Positions 48,412 to 60,740 are shown, counted from the stretch's first letter. The stretch is 64,000 bases of DNA from Halichondria panicea (GCF_963675165.1 NC_087387.1:309001-373000); one strand, 5' to 3'. Notes: generated from the sequence alone by a model not told the origin. Numbers and translations are program-made.

Positions 48412-51400
48412 ATGACGCCCACACTCTCTTTGCTCGCATTATGCAGTTCTGTGCTGCTCGTTCAAGCTCAACTCAACTGTCCGGACATTTCCGAAGTCTG
48501 TGACAGTAATCCCTGTACAAACGGTGCTCGCTGTCCAAGATTCCTCAATTCTGAATGCAGAGTGAACACTTGTGGTGGAATATGCTCACCAACTTTCTTC
48601 TTTCGAGGACGCAATGTCACAAGTCGATGCGAAACGCTCCGAACATGTGCGTCAAGAAGATGTCCTCCTCGTAGGTCGCAGTGTGTTGATGAGGTAGTGG
48701 AGTCTTGCAACAGGAGAGGCCAGTGCAGACAGAGGCTTGAAGGAAGATGTATTGTACCTCCCACAACACAGCAACCCAATAGTAAGTCCATGCATGCATA
48801 CTGCACTGTACTGCATGATGCAGGCCCAACACACCACCCCCTACCATAAATAATTTGTTATGACACTTTATAATAGGATTAATCAGTACATTAATTCACT
48901 TCTCCCTGCAGCAATCTCAACTTCAGCCACTCCCCTACCAACTAACAGCACCCCCTTCACTATGTCACCAACAGAGAATCCATTTATTACCAACCCTTCA
49001 CCGACTACACCGACTAATTCTTCTTTATGTACCCAAGACTGTTCCAGTTTGGGTCTGCAGTGTGTTCCAATTTCGTCTACTGCAAATGGCGTAACTATAG
49101 TAACTGGGACATGTTTGCCACTGTTTGGACGCAATTGTGAAGACATTGATTGCCCTGATAATCAAGAGTGCTTTATACAATCGTTTGTTGAAAGAAACGT
49201 AACATATTCGCAATGTACTCCTCTTTCTGAAACTTTCATTTTTCGAATGATACCGTCATGTGCAACAACACAATGCCCTGAGGGAACTGTGTGCATTGAT
49301 TTACGTTTTGGAGGCATGCAAGTAACGGGGACATGTTTAACAATAAACTGTGTGAACAGTAACTCTTGTAACACTCAGTTGGGGGAAGTTTGTACATTAG
49401 TTCCAGATGAATTTGGATTTGACAATATCAGTTCTGTCTGCGTTTCATTTTTTACTCAGTTCGAGTTTGGAATTGAAACTTGTGAGCAAAATGGTCGAGT
49501 ATGTCCTGGCATTACAGTTTGTCACGAAGAATTTCTTGATGACGTTCTTTTTGGTACCTTATGCAATGTTAACCTACTTAACATGGATTGCAGTCAAGTT
49601 AGCTGCAGTGAAAATGAACAGTGTGTAATAACCTCTCTTTTTTCTAGCTCTCAGACTATAGCTGCCTGTTTCCCAAACAGCATCTTCCTTATCCTCTTAC
49701 AAATTTTAGAAACCCTCGGTCTAGTGGAAGGTTCAACAACTACTCCACCAAATAGTAAGTCCATGCATGCAAATTATACTATATACTGGTGTAAAGCAAT
49801 GCAGACCCATCCCTTTGTGTGTAATATTGTTTTGTCTGGTAAATATAAGTAGAGTATTCAAACATGTATAATTATAGGGTTAATTAGATTTACTTCTCCC
49901 TGCAGCAGTCTCAACTTCAGCCACTCCCCTACCAACTAACAGCACTCCCTTCACTACGTCACCAACAGGGAATCCATTTACTACCAACCCTTCACGGACT
50001 ATGTGGTAATCTGGTAATGTGATTTAGGAAATCACCAGAACCTTGGACTTGTAAACAGGATATTAATAGATGTAGAACCTTCTAGATGTTAGTGTAGTCT
50101 TGTACTAGTTTAATCTAGTAACTTCTTATTCTGGAACATTCTTACTGTTCTGTTTTTGTATAATTATTTGTGCACGTTTTATATCTATCAGAGTTCTAAT
50201 TATTTAAGTTATTGACTACAAGACATTACAGACTACACCGACTAATTCTTCTTTATGTACCCAAGACTGTTCCAGTTTTGGTCTGCAGTGCATTCCATTT
50301 CCGCTTACTGTAAACGGCGTAACTACAGTAACTGGGATATGTTTGTCACCGATTGGACGCAATTGTGAAGACATTGATTGCGCTGATAATCAAGAGCGTA
50401 GTATACTATCGTTTCCTGAGAGAAATATAACATTTTCGCAATGTACTCCTTCTGATAATTCCACACAAATGATTACTATGTTCTCATGTGCAACAACACA
50501 ATGCCCTGAGGGAACTGTGTGCATTGATTTACGCTCTGGAGACACGCAAGTAACGGGGACATGTTTAGCAACAAACTGTGCGAACACTAACTCTTGTCAG
50601 TTGGGTGATGTCTGCACATTAGTTCCAGATGAATTTAGATTGGACAATATCAGTTCTGTCTGCGTTCCAGGTTCTGTTCAGTTCCAGTTTGGAACCGAGA
50701 CGTGTGAGCAAAGTGATCATGTATGTCCAAGTCGTACGATTTGTCAAGAAGCATTTCTTGATGACCTTCTCGGTACCATTTGTGTGGTTAGTCAACCTCC
50801 TACGGATTGCAGTCAAGTTAACTGCAGAGAAGATGAAGAGTGCTTAGTAGTAACGTCTTTTGCTTCACGCTCTTCAGCTCACTGTCTTCCGAATAATACT
50901 TTCCCTCTCATCTTACCAAGTTTGGAATTCCTTGGTATAGTGGAAAGTTCAACAACTACTCCTACTTCAGTTACCCCAACAGAATTACTTACAACCCTCT
51001 CCGGCACTCTTGTTCCACCAACACCCCTGTCAAATACGAGTTGTCCCTTCACTTGCTCGTTTGGAACAACTTGTGAGTTTTTAAATGGATTCCCAACCTG
51101 TGTACAACCAACAACATGCACAAACGATTTTACTGCATTCTGTATGCAAACCGGTTCTGTTTGTCGAGAATCCAATGGCACATCACGATGTGTTTCTCCA
51201 AGCAGCTGTGAAGAACTAGCGACTGTGTCACCATGCCCTAATGGATCGCAATGTTTTGTAATACCTCCGTTTATATTTCCAGGCCTTAATGATACCACAG
51301 CAACCTGCTTGCCTCTGATTGGTCGTAGCTGTGAAGAGATAACTTGTAGTGAAAATGAAGTGTGCATAGTGACAGAGCTGGCAGAGAGGGAATTGACAGC

Positions 51401-51926
51401 TGCTCAATGTGAACTATCCCGAAATGTAATCTCCCTTATACCTGAGACGTGTGCTACTCTGCAATGCAACGAGGGAAGCATGTGTGTCGATCTACAGATA
51501 AATGGATTCCCTGTGACAGGTGCATGCCTAGAAACAAACTGTGGAAACAGTGGAAATAACACAGCATGTGATGGTGGTAGTAGGTGCATCGAGGTGCCTT
51601 CCGAATTTGAAATACCGGCAGAATCGCTGTGTGTTCCTTTTAATGTGGCTCCTCAGTTTGGAACTCAGACATGTGCTGAAAATGGACGAGTCTGCGAGTC
51701 GTTCCAAGTTTGCAACGAGGCATTCATTAATGGTAGTATAATTGGTACGGCTTGTAGCCAGTTTTCAAGTATCATTGCTTCAACTTGCCAAGACTCCATG
51801 TGTGGAGATGGTGAAGAATGTATACTTACAACAGTCGAGGGCTTTGGGACAGTGCAGAATTGTCTATCTACTGACGCTGCTGATACATCAGCAATGTTTT
51901 TTGAGTTTATTTTCGCAAACATTTAA
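48412..51926 (+). pseudogene. A3: longest Cys-rich gene, split by a solo LTR
   Basis: Exons 48412-48781, 48912-49754 and a third running 49906-51926. It starts with the same signal peptide and exon 1 as A1 and A2. It has both the middle exon (as in A2) and the two-module last exon (as in A1), so it shows the fullest architecture. A 229-bp LTR lies in the Pro/Thr linker at the start of exon 3 and brings a TAA at 50008-50010. Translation therefore ends after about 439 residues. Downstream the frame is open to 51926. One module Cys is Arg (ADNQERSIL versus ADNQECSIQ in A1). Reusing splice-like sites at the LTR edges still gives a stop, so simple splicing does not rescue it. Confidence 0.8.
49997..50235. 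mobile_element. Solo LTR (229 bp) with 5-bp target duplication
   Basis: The insert 50002-50230 begins TGTGGTAATC and ends AGACATTACA, so it has TG...CA ends. It is flanked by GACTA on both sides (49997-50001 and 50231-50235). A1 and A2 have a single GACTA at this position (ccttcaccgactacac or ccttcaccgactacacc), giving the empty site. It has no coding capacity. It is best explained as an LTR-retrotransposon insertion reduced by LTR-LTR recombination. Confidence 0.88.
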
Positions 51927-52310
51927 TCACATTTTTGCATACCTCTTTTATGGTAGCTATATACAAATACTGTTTCATTGTGCTTGCATGTATAATTAAC
52001 ATTCCTTCTGGATCACCGCTGTATAGCTGTAAAGTGATGTATATCGTATAGCGCGAAATTTTCGAGGCACTTATATTTCGTGGATTGGCCTCTACGTTGC
52101 ACAATGTTCGCGAAATGACTGCTTACTGGAAGTCACGCCTTTAAATCTTTGCACGTTATAATTCTAATTAAAGAACAATTTTCGTGTACTTAATTTTCGT
52201 GCGAAAATTAAGCCCCTCGAACATTTCGCGCTATACGGTATTATGTTTATATGCCCACGGTCATAATTATAGCAGAAAAAACGGTGGTATACATGTGAGG
52301 ATAACATTGA
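51927..52310. other. A3-B3 convergent intergenic region with MITE
   Basis: Holds the third copy of the cgtatagcgc MITE (52045-52240), which lacks about 27 bp near its right end compared with copy 1. Confidence 0.7.
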
Positions 52311-54292
52311 TTAACATACATCATGGTCAATATGCAGACCATTTAACTTTTCCTGTATACATACAGTATAATGCAAGTCACTAGCGGAGTATGTACTGTT
52401 GCTATGGTAATCTACAAATCTATCCACAAGAGCCTTCTGAAAACTTCCACCTCCAACAGTCAGTAGCAGTCTACCGTCAAACAGACTGGCTTCTTCGACC
52501 AAAGAAACGAATCCTGCATTCGATGTATACGATGATGATCCATTGATATCCTGTGGAACGTATTCTGATGCATTAACAGTTAACATAGAGATCATTTTGT
52601 GTGCCTCCTCTTTGCAGTCTTTAGCGGGATGCCAGTGCCCTTGATACTGACAGGCATCAGTACCGTGTTCGCCAATGTCTTTGATAAATATTGTTCGATT
52701 GAGTGGAATCTGCATCTTATTGGAGACTGCCTCTAGAAGCAGCTGAACTCTCCTCATGCAGCAGCTGTAAAAACCAGTTTGATTTGAACTGTTTGTATTC
52801 TTGTGTGAATTGAATGCAAACTCCAACAACTTCGCGAACCGAATGTGAACAGAAATGTAGTCGTTTGGTTTTAGTCTCTTGGATTTCACGAATTGAGCAG
52901 CTTGAGATTTTACTTTCGAGCTGAACGGTATTTGGGTAAAGGGTAGCACACAATGATACATGGTTTTTGGATCTGTAAATGGTCTTGTGTATTTTCCTTG
53001 CCAGCTAACGAAAAGAACACTGGCATTTAGTTTGGAGGAGTCCAAGTAGTTTACTAAATGGTCCATAAGTTGAACTAGTGATAATGAAACGTCACGATTT
53101 ACGCAAAATACTTCTTTGATGGAGAATTTTTGGTCGTTAGTAATTGTTCTGTTAAAATCTTTCTGCTGCTCTTTTCTTAGTACATCTTCAACGGCTGGTG
53201 TCAGCGATTTGTATGCTGTATCCGTGCAAGTAAGAACTGGTTTGTCTTTGTTACTTGAAAAAACACTCTTTAAAGAGGAGTCCATTGTCTTGTGAATCTC
53301 CCTCGGTAGTACAAACACGTGAGGTGAAAAGTAAACAACAACGATGTTTCTAAAGGATTGTCTCAAGAATGAATTCATTGGATCAATCAGACTTTGTTTA
53401 TTGCCTCCAACACACTCGGCATATCTCCTGTGGAATAACTTCATGTCAAGAAGCTCTCGAATATCGATATAGTTACTGTCAGGATTCATTTGAAATCCGC
53501 TCATTCTCGTGTTTAGAACAAAAGGTTCTACACCTGTAAAATTCCATCTTGTAGCTAGGGACAGAAATGCATTGTAATGGGCAAAAGCATTCGTAAACTG
53601 CTCCGCATACACCATTGATATCATGTATCGTTTAAGATCAACTTTTTCTACAATAGTCTGCTCTTTCACTTTGACTACTTTGTTTGTTGACTGGCTTTGA
53701 AAACGCCATTTCGATTTTAGCGATAACAAAAGATGATTCTGCAAAAACAATCAATGTACACTATCTCAACCTTTATAGTTATATAGTCACACAAGCACAC
53801 GTACTGATAATAGACTGAATAACTTTTAATAATGGCCCTTTGGTTAACTTCTAAATACCGTATAGCGTGTAATTTTCGTGGGGGCAAAATATTAGTGGTT
53901 TTCGTGGTTGGAGGTCTGACCACAAATATTTTACCCACGAATGAAGCGACCTTGCCTACCTTTACCTGCAGTGCAAGCAGCTACCATGAAAATATTACCC
54001 ACGAAATGTCCCAATATTGCTGAACCACGAATATTTTGTCCCCCGAAAATTACCCGCTATACGGTAGTAGTGTAGCTCAATTTATATAGTCACAAGTGAA
54101 ACTACTAAAAAATGGAGGCTATAGATCTATAATAGTTCCAATTTATGTAGAAAATCAATTCAAGCTTACTGCAGTGACTCCAGGCCTGTAGGCCCGCAAC
54201 AAGTTATTGTTCAGGTCTACTCGGAAATATATAACACAGCAACTGAACACTGTCAGCAATAGTAGAGCTGTGTAGACCCAGGAGAGTTTCAT
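52311..54292 (-). CDS. B3: O-fucosyltransferase-like type II membrane protein
   Basis: Exon 1 (54292-54170) encodes a short N-terminal tail and a hydrophobic signal-anchor (MKLSWVYTALLLLTVFSCCV). Exon 2 (53738-52311) completes 516 residues. The layout is that of a Golgi type II glycosyltransferase. Around 333-341, NDYISVHIRF resembles the conserved His-x-Arg of GDP-fucose O-fucosyltransferases. Near 455-475, LLLTVGGGSFQKALVDRF resembles their C-terminal Gly/Ser motif. Several Cys and NxS/T sites fit a lumenal domain. Family placement is inference from these motifs. The gene is intact, convergent with A3, and carries a MITE in its intron. Confidence 0.65.
53858..54064. mobile_element. MITE, tatagcgggtaatttt family, copy 2, TA target site
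   Basis: A 207-bp insert (ccgtatagcg...cgctatacgg) in the B3 intron, flanked by TA (53856-53857 and 54065-54066). B2 has the uninterrupted site ttctaaaTAgtagtg, so insertion followed the B2-B3 duplication. Confidence 0.93.
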
Positions 54293-54663
54293 CGCAGAGC
54301 TAAATCATAAATACTAATATCTATGGCTAAACCATAAATAATACGGCTAAACAGCAGTAGATCTAGTTGGCATGCAGTGTGAGTTTGTTGCCAATTAAAA
54401 TCGTCACTGACATTTCAATAATGCTAAATAATTACCTTGCTGCGCATGCGCAACCGATGTCTATCTTCAACCACAGATACTGTACACTGGGAGTGCAATG
54501 TACTGATGAGTAACTATGTGAAAAAACAGGAATATATCATATATACACAGTTGCTAGGATATGGAACTATGACTATAAATAATTATAGCAAAAAGTACAC
54601 ACATAAACACACACAACAGCCTTTATATAATTATAGTCTAAAAGTTTTTAATGAAAGTTTCAA
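54293..54663. other. Intergenic region B3 to hydroxylase
   Basis: AT-rich sequence homologous to 45953-46587. It presumably holds the B3 promoter and hydroxylase 3' UTR. No gene is seen. Confidence 0.5.
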
Positions 54664-55266
54664 TCACTGTAGCTTCCTCAGTGCGTCTTGTAGGATATCC
54701 ACTTCGTACTTGATATCGCTCACCAGGTTCTGCACTGAGCTCTTGTCCTTGATGATGTCCACACTCTGGGTGTAGGGGTTGTAACGCACAGAGAATGGCC
54801 GGGGGATTGTACGTGCAAATTCCCTATAGAGAGAAGAGAAACGAAATGATAATAGTATACAAATAAGGACACTTGGCCAGTAATGATATACCCATTTGAG
54901 TGTATTTAGCAGGGAACTATGAGCTATAGTATCGGTACTATATATTGCTCTGGGCTACAAACTACAACATTATACATTGTATTAATTGTCATTTACAAGG
55001 AGATACACATATTATATACATGCTAACAAGAACAATTTCAGCTATACACAATTCCTCTCTTATTAGTCATAGACGCATAATGTATTGCAAGTGTATGTAT
55101 GGTCAGCAGTACGGATATTACTGTAGTCACTCACATCAGCTTCTGTTTAGCATTTTCAAAGCTATTGGCCAAAAAGTAGACTGGTTGCATCTCTGTGATA
55201 GGGTACTTCTGAAAAGAGGTTTTGAATGGATCGAGGGGACGCACATCAGGCTTGTCAGACAGGCAG

Positions 55267-55327
<61 letters not shown>

Positions 55328-56065
55328 GGGGGGGGGGGGTCTCAATTTGCAATAAAAATATGGAGCTAGCTTTATTTCGTATATAGAGGGTTAGGATTAA
55401 CACAAGGTATAATACAACATACATGTACACATCAAAGCTATGGAAGCTACCAGCACTTTAATGTGGACATGTGCATGTCAGTCATGTTTAAGCAACTGTT
55501 AGGAATTTTGAGCACTAAAAATATCTCTCTCAGCTGATACCTCCAACTCCCCAAAGGAGGAGAGTAGACCAGCTCCATATGCCTTGGTCTGCCCGTTCTG
55601 CTTGCACAGACCAAACTCAATGGTAAACCAGTAGAGCTGCAGGGGTGGGGTGGTGGTAAGAGCAGGATAAGGTAGGAGGGAAAATGAAGTAGAAAATCAA
55701 TGACAGGACATTGCACACAATACACACACACACACACACACACACACAACACCTAAACGATCATACATCTATACTGGTAGTATAATTATGCACACACACA
55801 CGCTTAAAAATACTGCAAAGTGAGGAAATGAACTGACCGTGGCTAACTGTTGTACATATTCCTCAGGGGCTCCGAGGGAGGCCAGCCCAATCTCTTGTGA
55901 GAATTGAGCAAATGATGGGTCACAGAACAGGGGCACATGGCCGAGCAGTTCATGACAGACATCAGGCTCAGGGGTGTAGTTTGGCTTGGAGAAATGACGG
56001 ATGTACTGGGTCGAGTGGAACACACGGAAAGCCAGCCCAGCAAGGAAGTCACGCGAGGATAGTAG

Positions 56066-56100
<35 letters not shown>

Positions 56101-56732
56101 GAGGTTTCAAAATAAAATTATAAGAAAATAATAAATAACTTTTGGGTGGAATTGTGTCCACTGCTCATATTACTAGCTCAAACGGGATGCTCGCTTAATT
56201 TAATTTTAACATTTGATGCTAATTAAGTGTATTTTACGACACGGATTTACCAGAAACAAACGTACAAAGAAACTAGACAGTACAAAACCATACAGATATA
56301 GAAAAAGCAAACAGATGCTCGGCCTTGAGAGCCGAGAATGATGGGTTAAAGAGTCTTTAATGGTGCACCAACCCTCCCCATTCATCTGTTGCAATTGCAT
56401 TCAGAACTAAATAATGATTGTAAGCTATTCACTTGGGGCCATGCTGATTGTAAGCTATATTCACATTGGAGGTAATGCTGACATAAAGTATAGAACTTAT
56501 CTTAGACTTGATATTGGCTGCTGTAATACTTCAACTTAGCTTGCATGGCTATGTACTTGTGTAAACTAAATCTGACCTTGAGGGAGGCTTATCTTATAAG
56601 GCTGTATTGTCTGGGCCAGGTGGTTTTGTGGTGGTATATATCTGATAGTATATATCTGATAATTATGGGGATGGGTCTATGTGGTTCCTCTAGGTGGCAA
56701 GCACAAAACAATTATTAACCTCTAAATAGTGG

Positions 56733-56777
<45 letters not shown>

Positions 56778-56884
56778 TGTGAGCAGTAGTGGCTTTACTA
56801 GGTGGCAAGCACAAAACAATTATTAACCTCTAATTTTGGTTCTTAGAATTAGCATTAGGCATTAGTCAAAATAAATAGAGATGG

Positions 56885-56918
<34 letters not shown>

Positions 56919-59900
56919 GAGAGTCAGTAAGTAACCAAAGAGAAGCCAGTTGGTTTATTACTCAAGTATGGGTTATGTGTGTGTAGGAGAGTGTGTGAGG
57001 GTTTCAAATTATTATACTCTAATACCAAAATCAGATTACTCATCTCATACCGTACAGCAGGCAGTTGGGTGAATCAAGGTGAGGATCATTATTGTGACCA
57101 CCGTAGTTATACCCAGAGGAGGTCCGACATGCGTGCACTAATCTCTACAAGTTCAGTGTATTGATGTACATGTCATTTGCAGTCACGTGATAATGTTCAG
57201 GACAATACACTGCACTTGTAATATGTCAGACATCCTCTGGTTTATATAACTGCAGTGTACGTACCTTGGGCTGTGGTCAGACAGCTTGTGTTAGTACTAA
57301 ACTAAAGTCTATTTGGTTTGGATGTTTGTCATACCGATATTAATATTTGTACAGCTCAGGAGAGTGACATTGAACCTATTGTGCCAGGATTCTCTACTGA
57401 TACGAAAATATCCACATACAAAAATAACCCGCTATACGGTAGTTTACTCAATTTCAAAAATTCATTGGATTCCTTGTTAAAAAGCGCTTCTATCTATATG
57501 CTTTAGAGGTGATGACTCCAACCAAAAGTTTCCATATTAATCACATAAATGGCTAAATGAAGCCATAATTGACTACATAACTTCAGGCCAAACTCAACAC
57601 TAGACTTCCCTACTGATTCAGAAACCTGTGATCTTTATAGTTGCAGCTTTTACTTTTAGCTGGGACTGTTCCAGCACCACACAAGTACATACTTTTATGT
57701 ACCGTACCCTTGCGAAAATACGCCCACCCTTTTCTGCAAGAAGTCTAGGCTTATTAGGGGACTGGGCGTTTAATCGCGAACGGCGAGTTTTCATTCGAAT
57801 ATACGCCCACCCGCGGCCTCAAATCGAGGTTTACACTTTGCTATGCCAATTCGTATGAACATTTTATTGACAACAACAATGTTATAAACTAATGCATGAG
57901 TATGATTAAAGCATGACAAGAGAATGAACATGAAGAAGTGGACTCTGACTCTATTCGTTGCTTATTGATGTTAGCAGGAGTACATGAATAGGAGTAAGCA
58001 ACTACTATACAGCCCATACAAACGTGTTGTTATCTCACTGTGTCATGTCACGTCATACTACATGTGTGTAAAACGCCCACATCTCAAGTGGCCTACAACC
58101 ACAATCAAAACAGTGTGGTTAATTACATGCATTGTGCAAGCACACTTGGTAGAATAGGTCCAGGTAGCTAGCTCTTGCACAAAATGAAGAAAAGCAAAGA
58201 AACATGAACACAGCAAAGCAACTGTGATAGAAGTTGCCAAAAAGCTTGCTAGCATTGGTGAGAAAATTAACTGAAGAAGTAGAGAAGCTATACCACAACT
58301 AGAGATGTACCCTGAGAGAAAATAGGTTTTTAATCTAAGGAACAGGATGATGGCTTGGTGAAGCTTGCAGACCGCCTGTGCAATCAATACAAACAATTTT
58401 ACATCAAGTGTAGAGGCAAAGATGCATACTTAAATTTTCAAATTCAGTGGTACGATTTCCTACATTGCGTTGCATCTGGGGTAGAAATGAAGCTCTCAAA
58501 AGACTCACAAGTAATTGACTCAGACTATGAAGAAACTCCTACTTTTAATCTCTTGTTATATACTGCTATGTCTCTCAAGGTTGACGTTGTTTCCTCAGAC
58601 ACACAACTTGCTGCAAGTTGTGTGAGGAAACACAACTTGCTGCAAGTTGTGTGTCTGAGGAAACAATGTCAACCATTGCAAGTAAGAGATGGAGCAACTT
58701 TAGCAGCTTGTCACACCTCTAGTTTAGTTCTCTCTATACACGGTAACCCGGCACCACACACAATGCTAACTGCTTTGCATTGCATCAAACATGTTATTCA
58801 GTAAAGATTAGTTACCAATTTCATGGTGAACAGCCAATTCCGTCTTTTTCTAAGGTTAAGCATTCTCTAGATGATATTAGCTGAGTAGATCTAGATCTAT
58901 GCTATTCTCTAAGTCTTGTATATATATAGTTTCAGCCTAGCCTGCACATGCACTTGCACTCTTGTTGACAATTTCTGTGAGCCTACCATGCAGCCATACA
59001 TGGTCATGTGTACACAAAGTAACCACAGTTTACACTACTACAAGTGTTTGTGACGTATTGAGATAATAACGAATTTATATGGTGTACATAGTAGTTGCTT
59101 ACTCCTATTCATGCATGTACTCCTGATGTTAGATGTAGCAGAAACTTCTCGAAGGATGGTAGGTCATACTCCTACAGAGCAGCTATCAGGTGCTTTGTTT
59201 CAGAAAACCAAGGCAAGGTAACCAAAATTAGCCTGTGTGATAACTTTCTTGGACTTTGTGTTTTCCTTTCTCAGCATAATTATAGGACTACTTGTTCCCT
59301 GCATATACATCTTCAGGGGCAAACAGATCCATGCAGAGAAAGTTATAATGTCTGATCTTGGTCCAGCAAGGAGTATAGTCTTACTAGCTACTACCTAAAA
59401 CTTTCTTTCTTCACTAAAATTAATAGTGAACATGTGGCATTCAGCTACTGCGCATGCTCAACTTCTTATTCTGGGTGGGCTTATAATCGAGCGAAAATAC
59501 CCTCGTGCAAGAACTTCGAAGCAAAAGAGGGGATGGGCGTTTATTCAAGATGGGCTTATTTTCGCGAGGGTAGGGTATATGAATCTGAAATAGCAAGGGG
59601 CTAGTGTGTTCCCACTATAAACATAACAAGCACAGAGGTACTGTACAAGGGGCCAGCAAATAATAATTATGAAACATAGTTAGTTTCTGTACCTGCAACT
59701 GGTCTGAGCCTGAACCCAGTACATGATTGCAGGTATTGAGAGACCTCCTCCAGTTGGGGAATATTGTCCTCCCTGCAGTAAACACAGACAATAGTGTGTG
59801 TGGGTGTGTGTGTGTGCGTGTGTGCGTGTGGGTACACAGTAGGGTTATAAGTATACACAAAGAGCAAGCACACACTTTCAGCTTCAGCTCAAGTGTTTAG

Positions 59901-60425
59901 CCATGAACATACATGCAAGGATCAGTCAATAGCGTATATTCTTATGCTATAATCATATACATGTACGTACACTGCATACAAGGAGCACATGACTCTGACT
60001 CTTACACAGTGCTACTGCATTCAGCATAGTATACCTGAAGCCACAGTTCTCTTGTAGCAGTGGGAAGACATGGTTGTGCTCCTTGCAAGCGTGAGTAGGG
60101 AACAGCTTAATCAGCTCACAAAAGATGGTGCGCCTGTGGAAATATTGTTAATAAAAAATTATTGTCACTGTGTACTTAAATCTAAAATTGTACTTAGAAT
60201 TAGAATTAACTGTACGTACATGTACAATGATAACATGACATATCATATACACAGTCGGTAGTACACACACTGAAATATAATTTCAAACTTGAAAGATGTG
60301 CATTTTGTAGTTCCCAGGGAGATATAGATGTAAGTAAGTGTACTGATATTTAATATTGTAAAATGTACGCTCACCAGGTGTTGACCTCCTTGTCAGTGTA
60401 CTCCACATGAGGTATTGGCTCTCCA
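54664..60425 (-). CDS. PAH: Phenylalanine-4-hydroxylase-like, catalytic domain (5' exons not seen)
   Basis: Seven exons join in phase: 60425-60375, 60133-60035, 59772-59693, 56067-55838, 55636-55541, 55268-55135 and 54823-54664. They give about 282 residues. The enzyme hydroxylates phenylalanine to tyrosine with tetrahydrobiopterin and iron. Visible signatures are [84 protein letters not shown] (two iron-binding His) and [12 protein letters not shown] (iron-binding Glu), then the C-terminal oligomerisation tail. The sequence is closest to phenylalanine hydroxylase, but tyrosine or tryptophan hydroxylase cannot be fully excluded. About 150 N-terminal residues (regulatory ACT domain and start) were not found; B4 lies where they would be expected. 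They may lie beyond the window, making B4 nested in an intron, or be lost. Confidence 0.88.
55271..55340. repeat. Long (TG)n plus G-run next to a splice acceptor
   Basis: About 28 TG repeats and then about 15 G. On the minus strand this is C-run plus (CA)n directly upstream of the hydroxylase exon acceptor at 55268. Confidence 0.9.
57702..59577. mobile_element. 1.9-kb DNA transposon-like element with long TIRs
   Basis: Left end taccgtacccttgcgaaaat and right end (reverse) taccctaccctcgcgaaaat match with few differences. Inner parts also match: 57963-58060 against 59030-59135 in reverse, sharing aggagtacatg...aataggagtaagcaactact. The flank TATG occurs just outside both ends and may be the target duplication. 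A 149-codon open frame (58355-58804) lies inside but resembles no transposase I know. Probably a non-autonomous element. Confidence 0.7.
58579..58674. repeat. 96-bp compound hairpin
   Basis: ggttgacgttgtttcctcag... pairs with ...ctgaggaaacaatgtcaacc with two mismatches in the outer stem. The centre is two copies of acacaacttgctgcaagttg, each itself palindromic. It lies inside the element's open frame. Confidence 0.85.
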
Positions 60426-60740
60426 CTATAGAGGAGAATAAAAATACAACACATAAAAACATTTTGGTTCTGCAAGTGATTTGGTAAAGATGGTTACAGT
60501 AAAAAGATGCTAACATAGTATTGTATTGAGTTAGTGAAAGTGTCGATCAGTGCTCTAGTTTACTTTTTTTGCATATCTAGATTATGGTATATCTACATCA
60601 ATTGTGTTTTCATTGAGATTAGTTATGCCTTGTATAATAATGTTTTGAATCACTGTATATGCATGCACTCACTTCCCCCCCCCCCTACTAGTACTATTTT
60701 GACTATTAATAATAATTATATACAAGGAGGATAACATTGA
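60426..60740. other. Interval between hydroxylase exon and B4
   Basis: About 315 bp with no recognisable exon. It should contain the B4 3' UTR. A short C-run lies near 60675. Confidence 0.5.

Larger units (their letters stand above)
56068..59692. other. 3.6-kb hydroxylase intron
   Basis: Contains (TG)n tracts at 56070-56097, 56735-56774 and 56886-56918, a duplicated 35-bp block (56691 and 56797), and a fragment of a tatagcgggt MITE end near 57422-57440. It also holds the 1.9-kb inverted-repeat element at 57702-59577. No other gene exon is seen. Confidence 0.6.

Noticed and set aside
50002-50231. The LTR insert acting as a spliced intron
   Set aside because: Joining the nearest GT site (50006) to the AG at 50230-50231 creates a stop at the junction, and skipping exon 3's start also gives a stop.
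59095-59355. 86-codon plus-strand frame near 59.1 kb
   Set aside because: It lies in the right inverted arm of the 1.9-kb element and has no similarity to known proteins.
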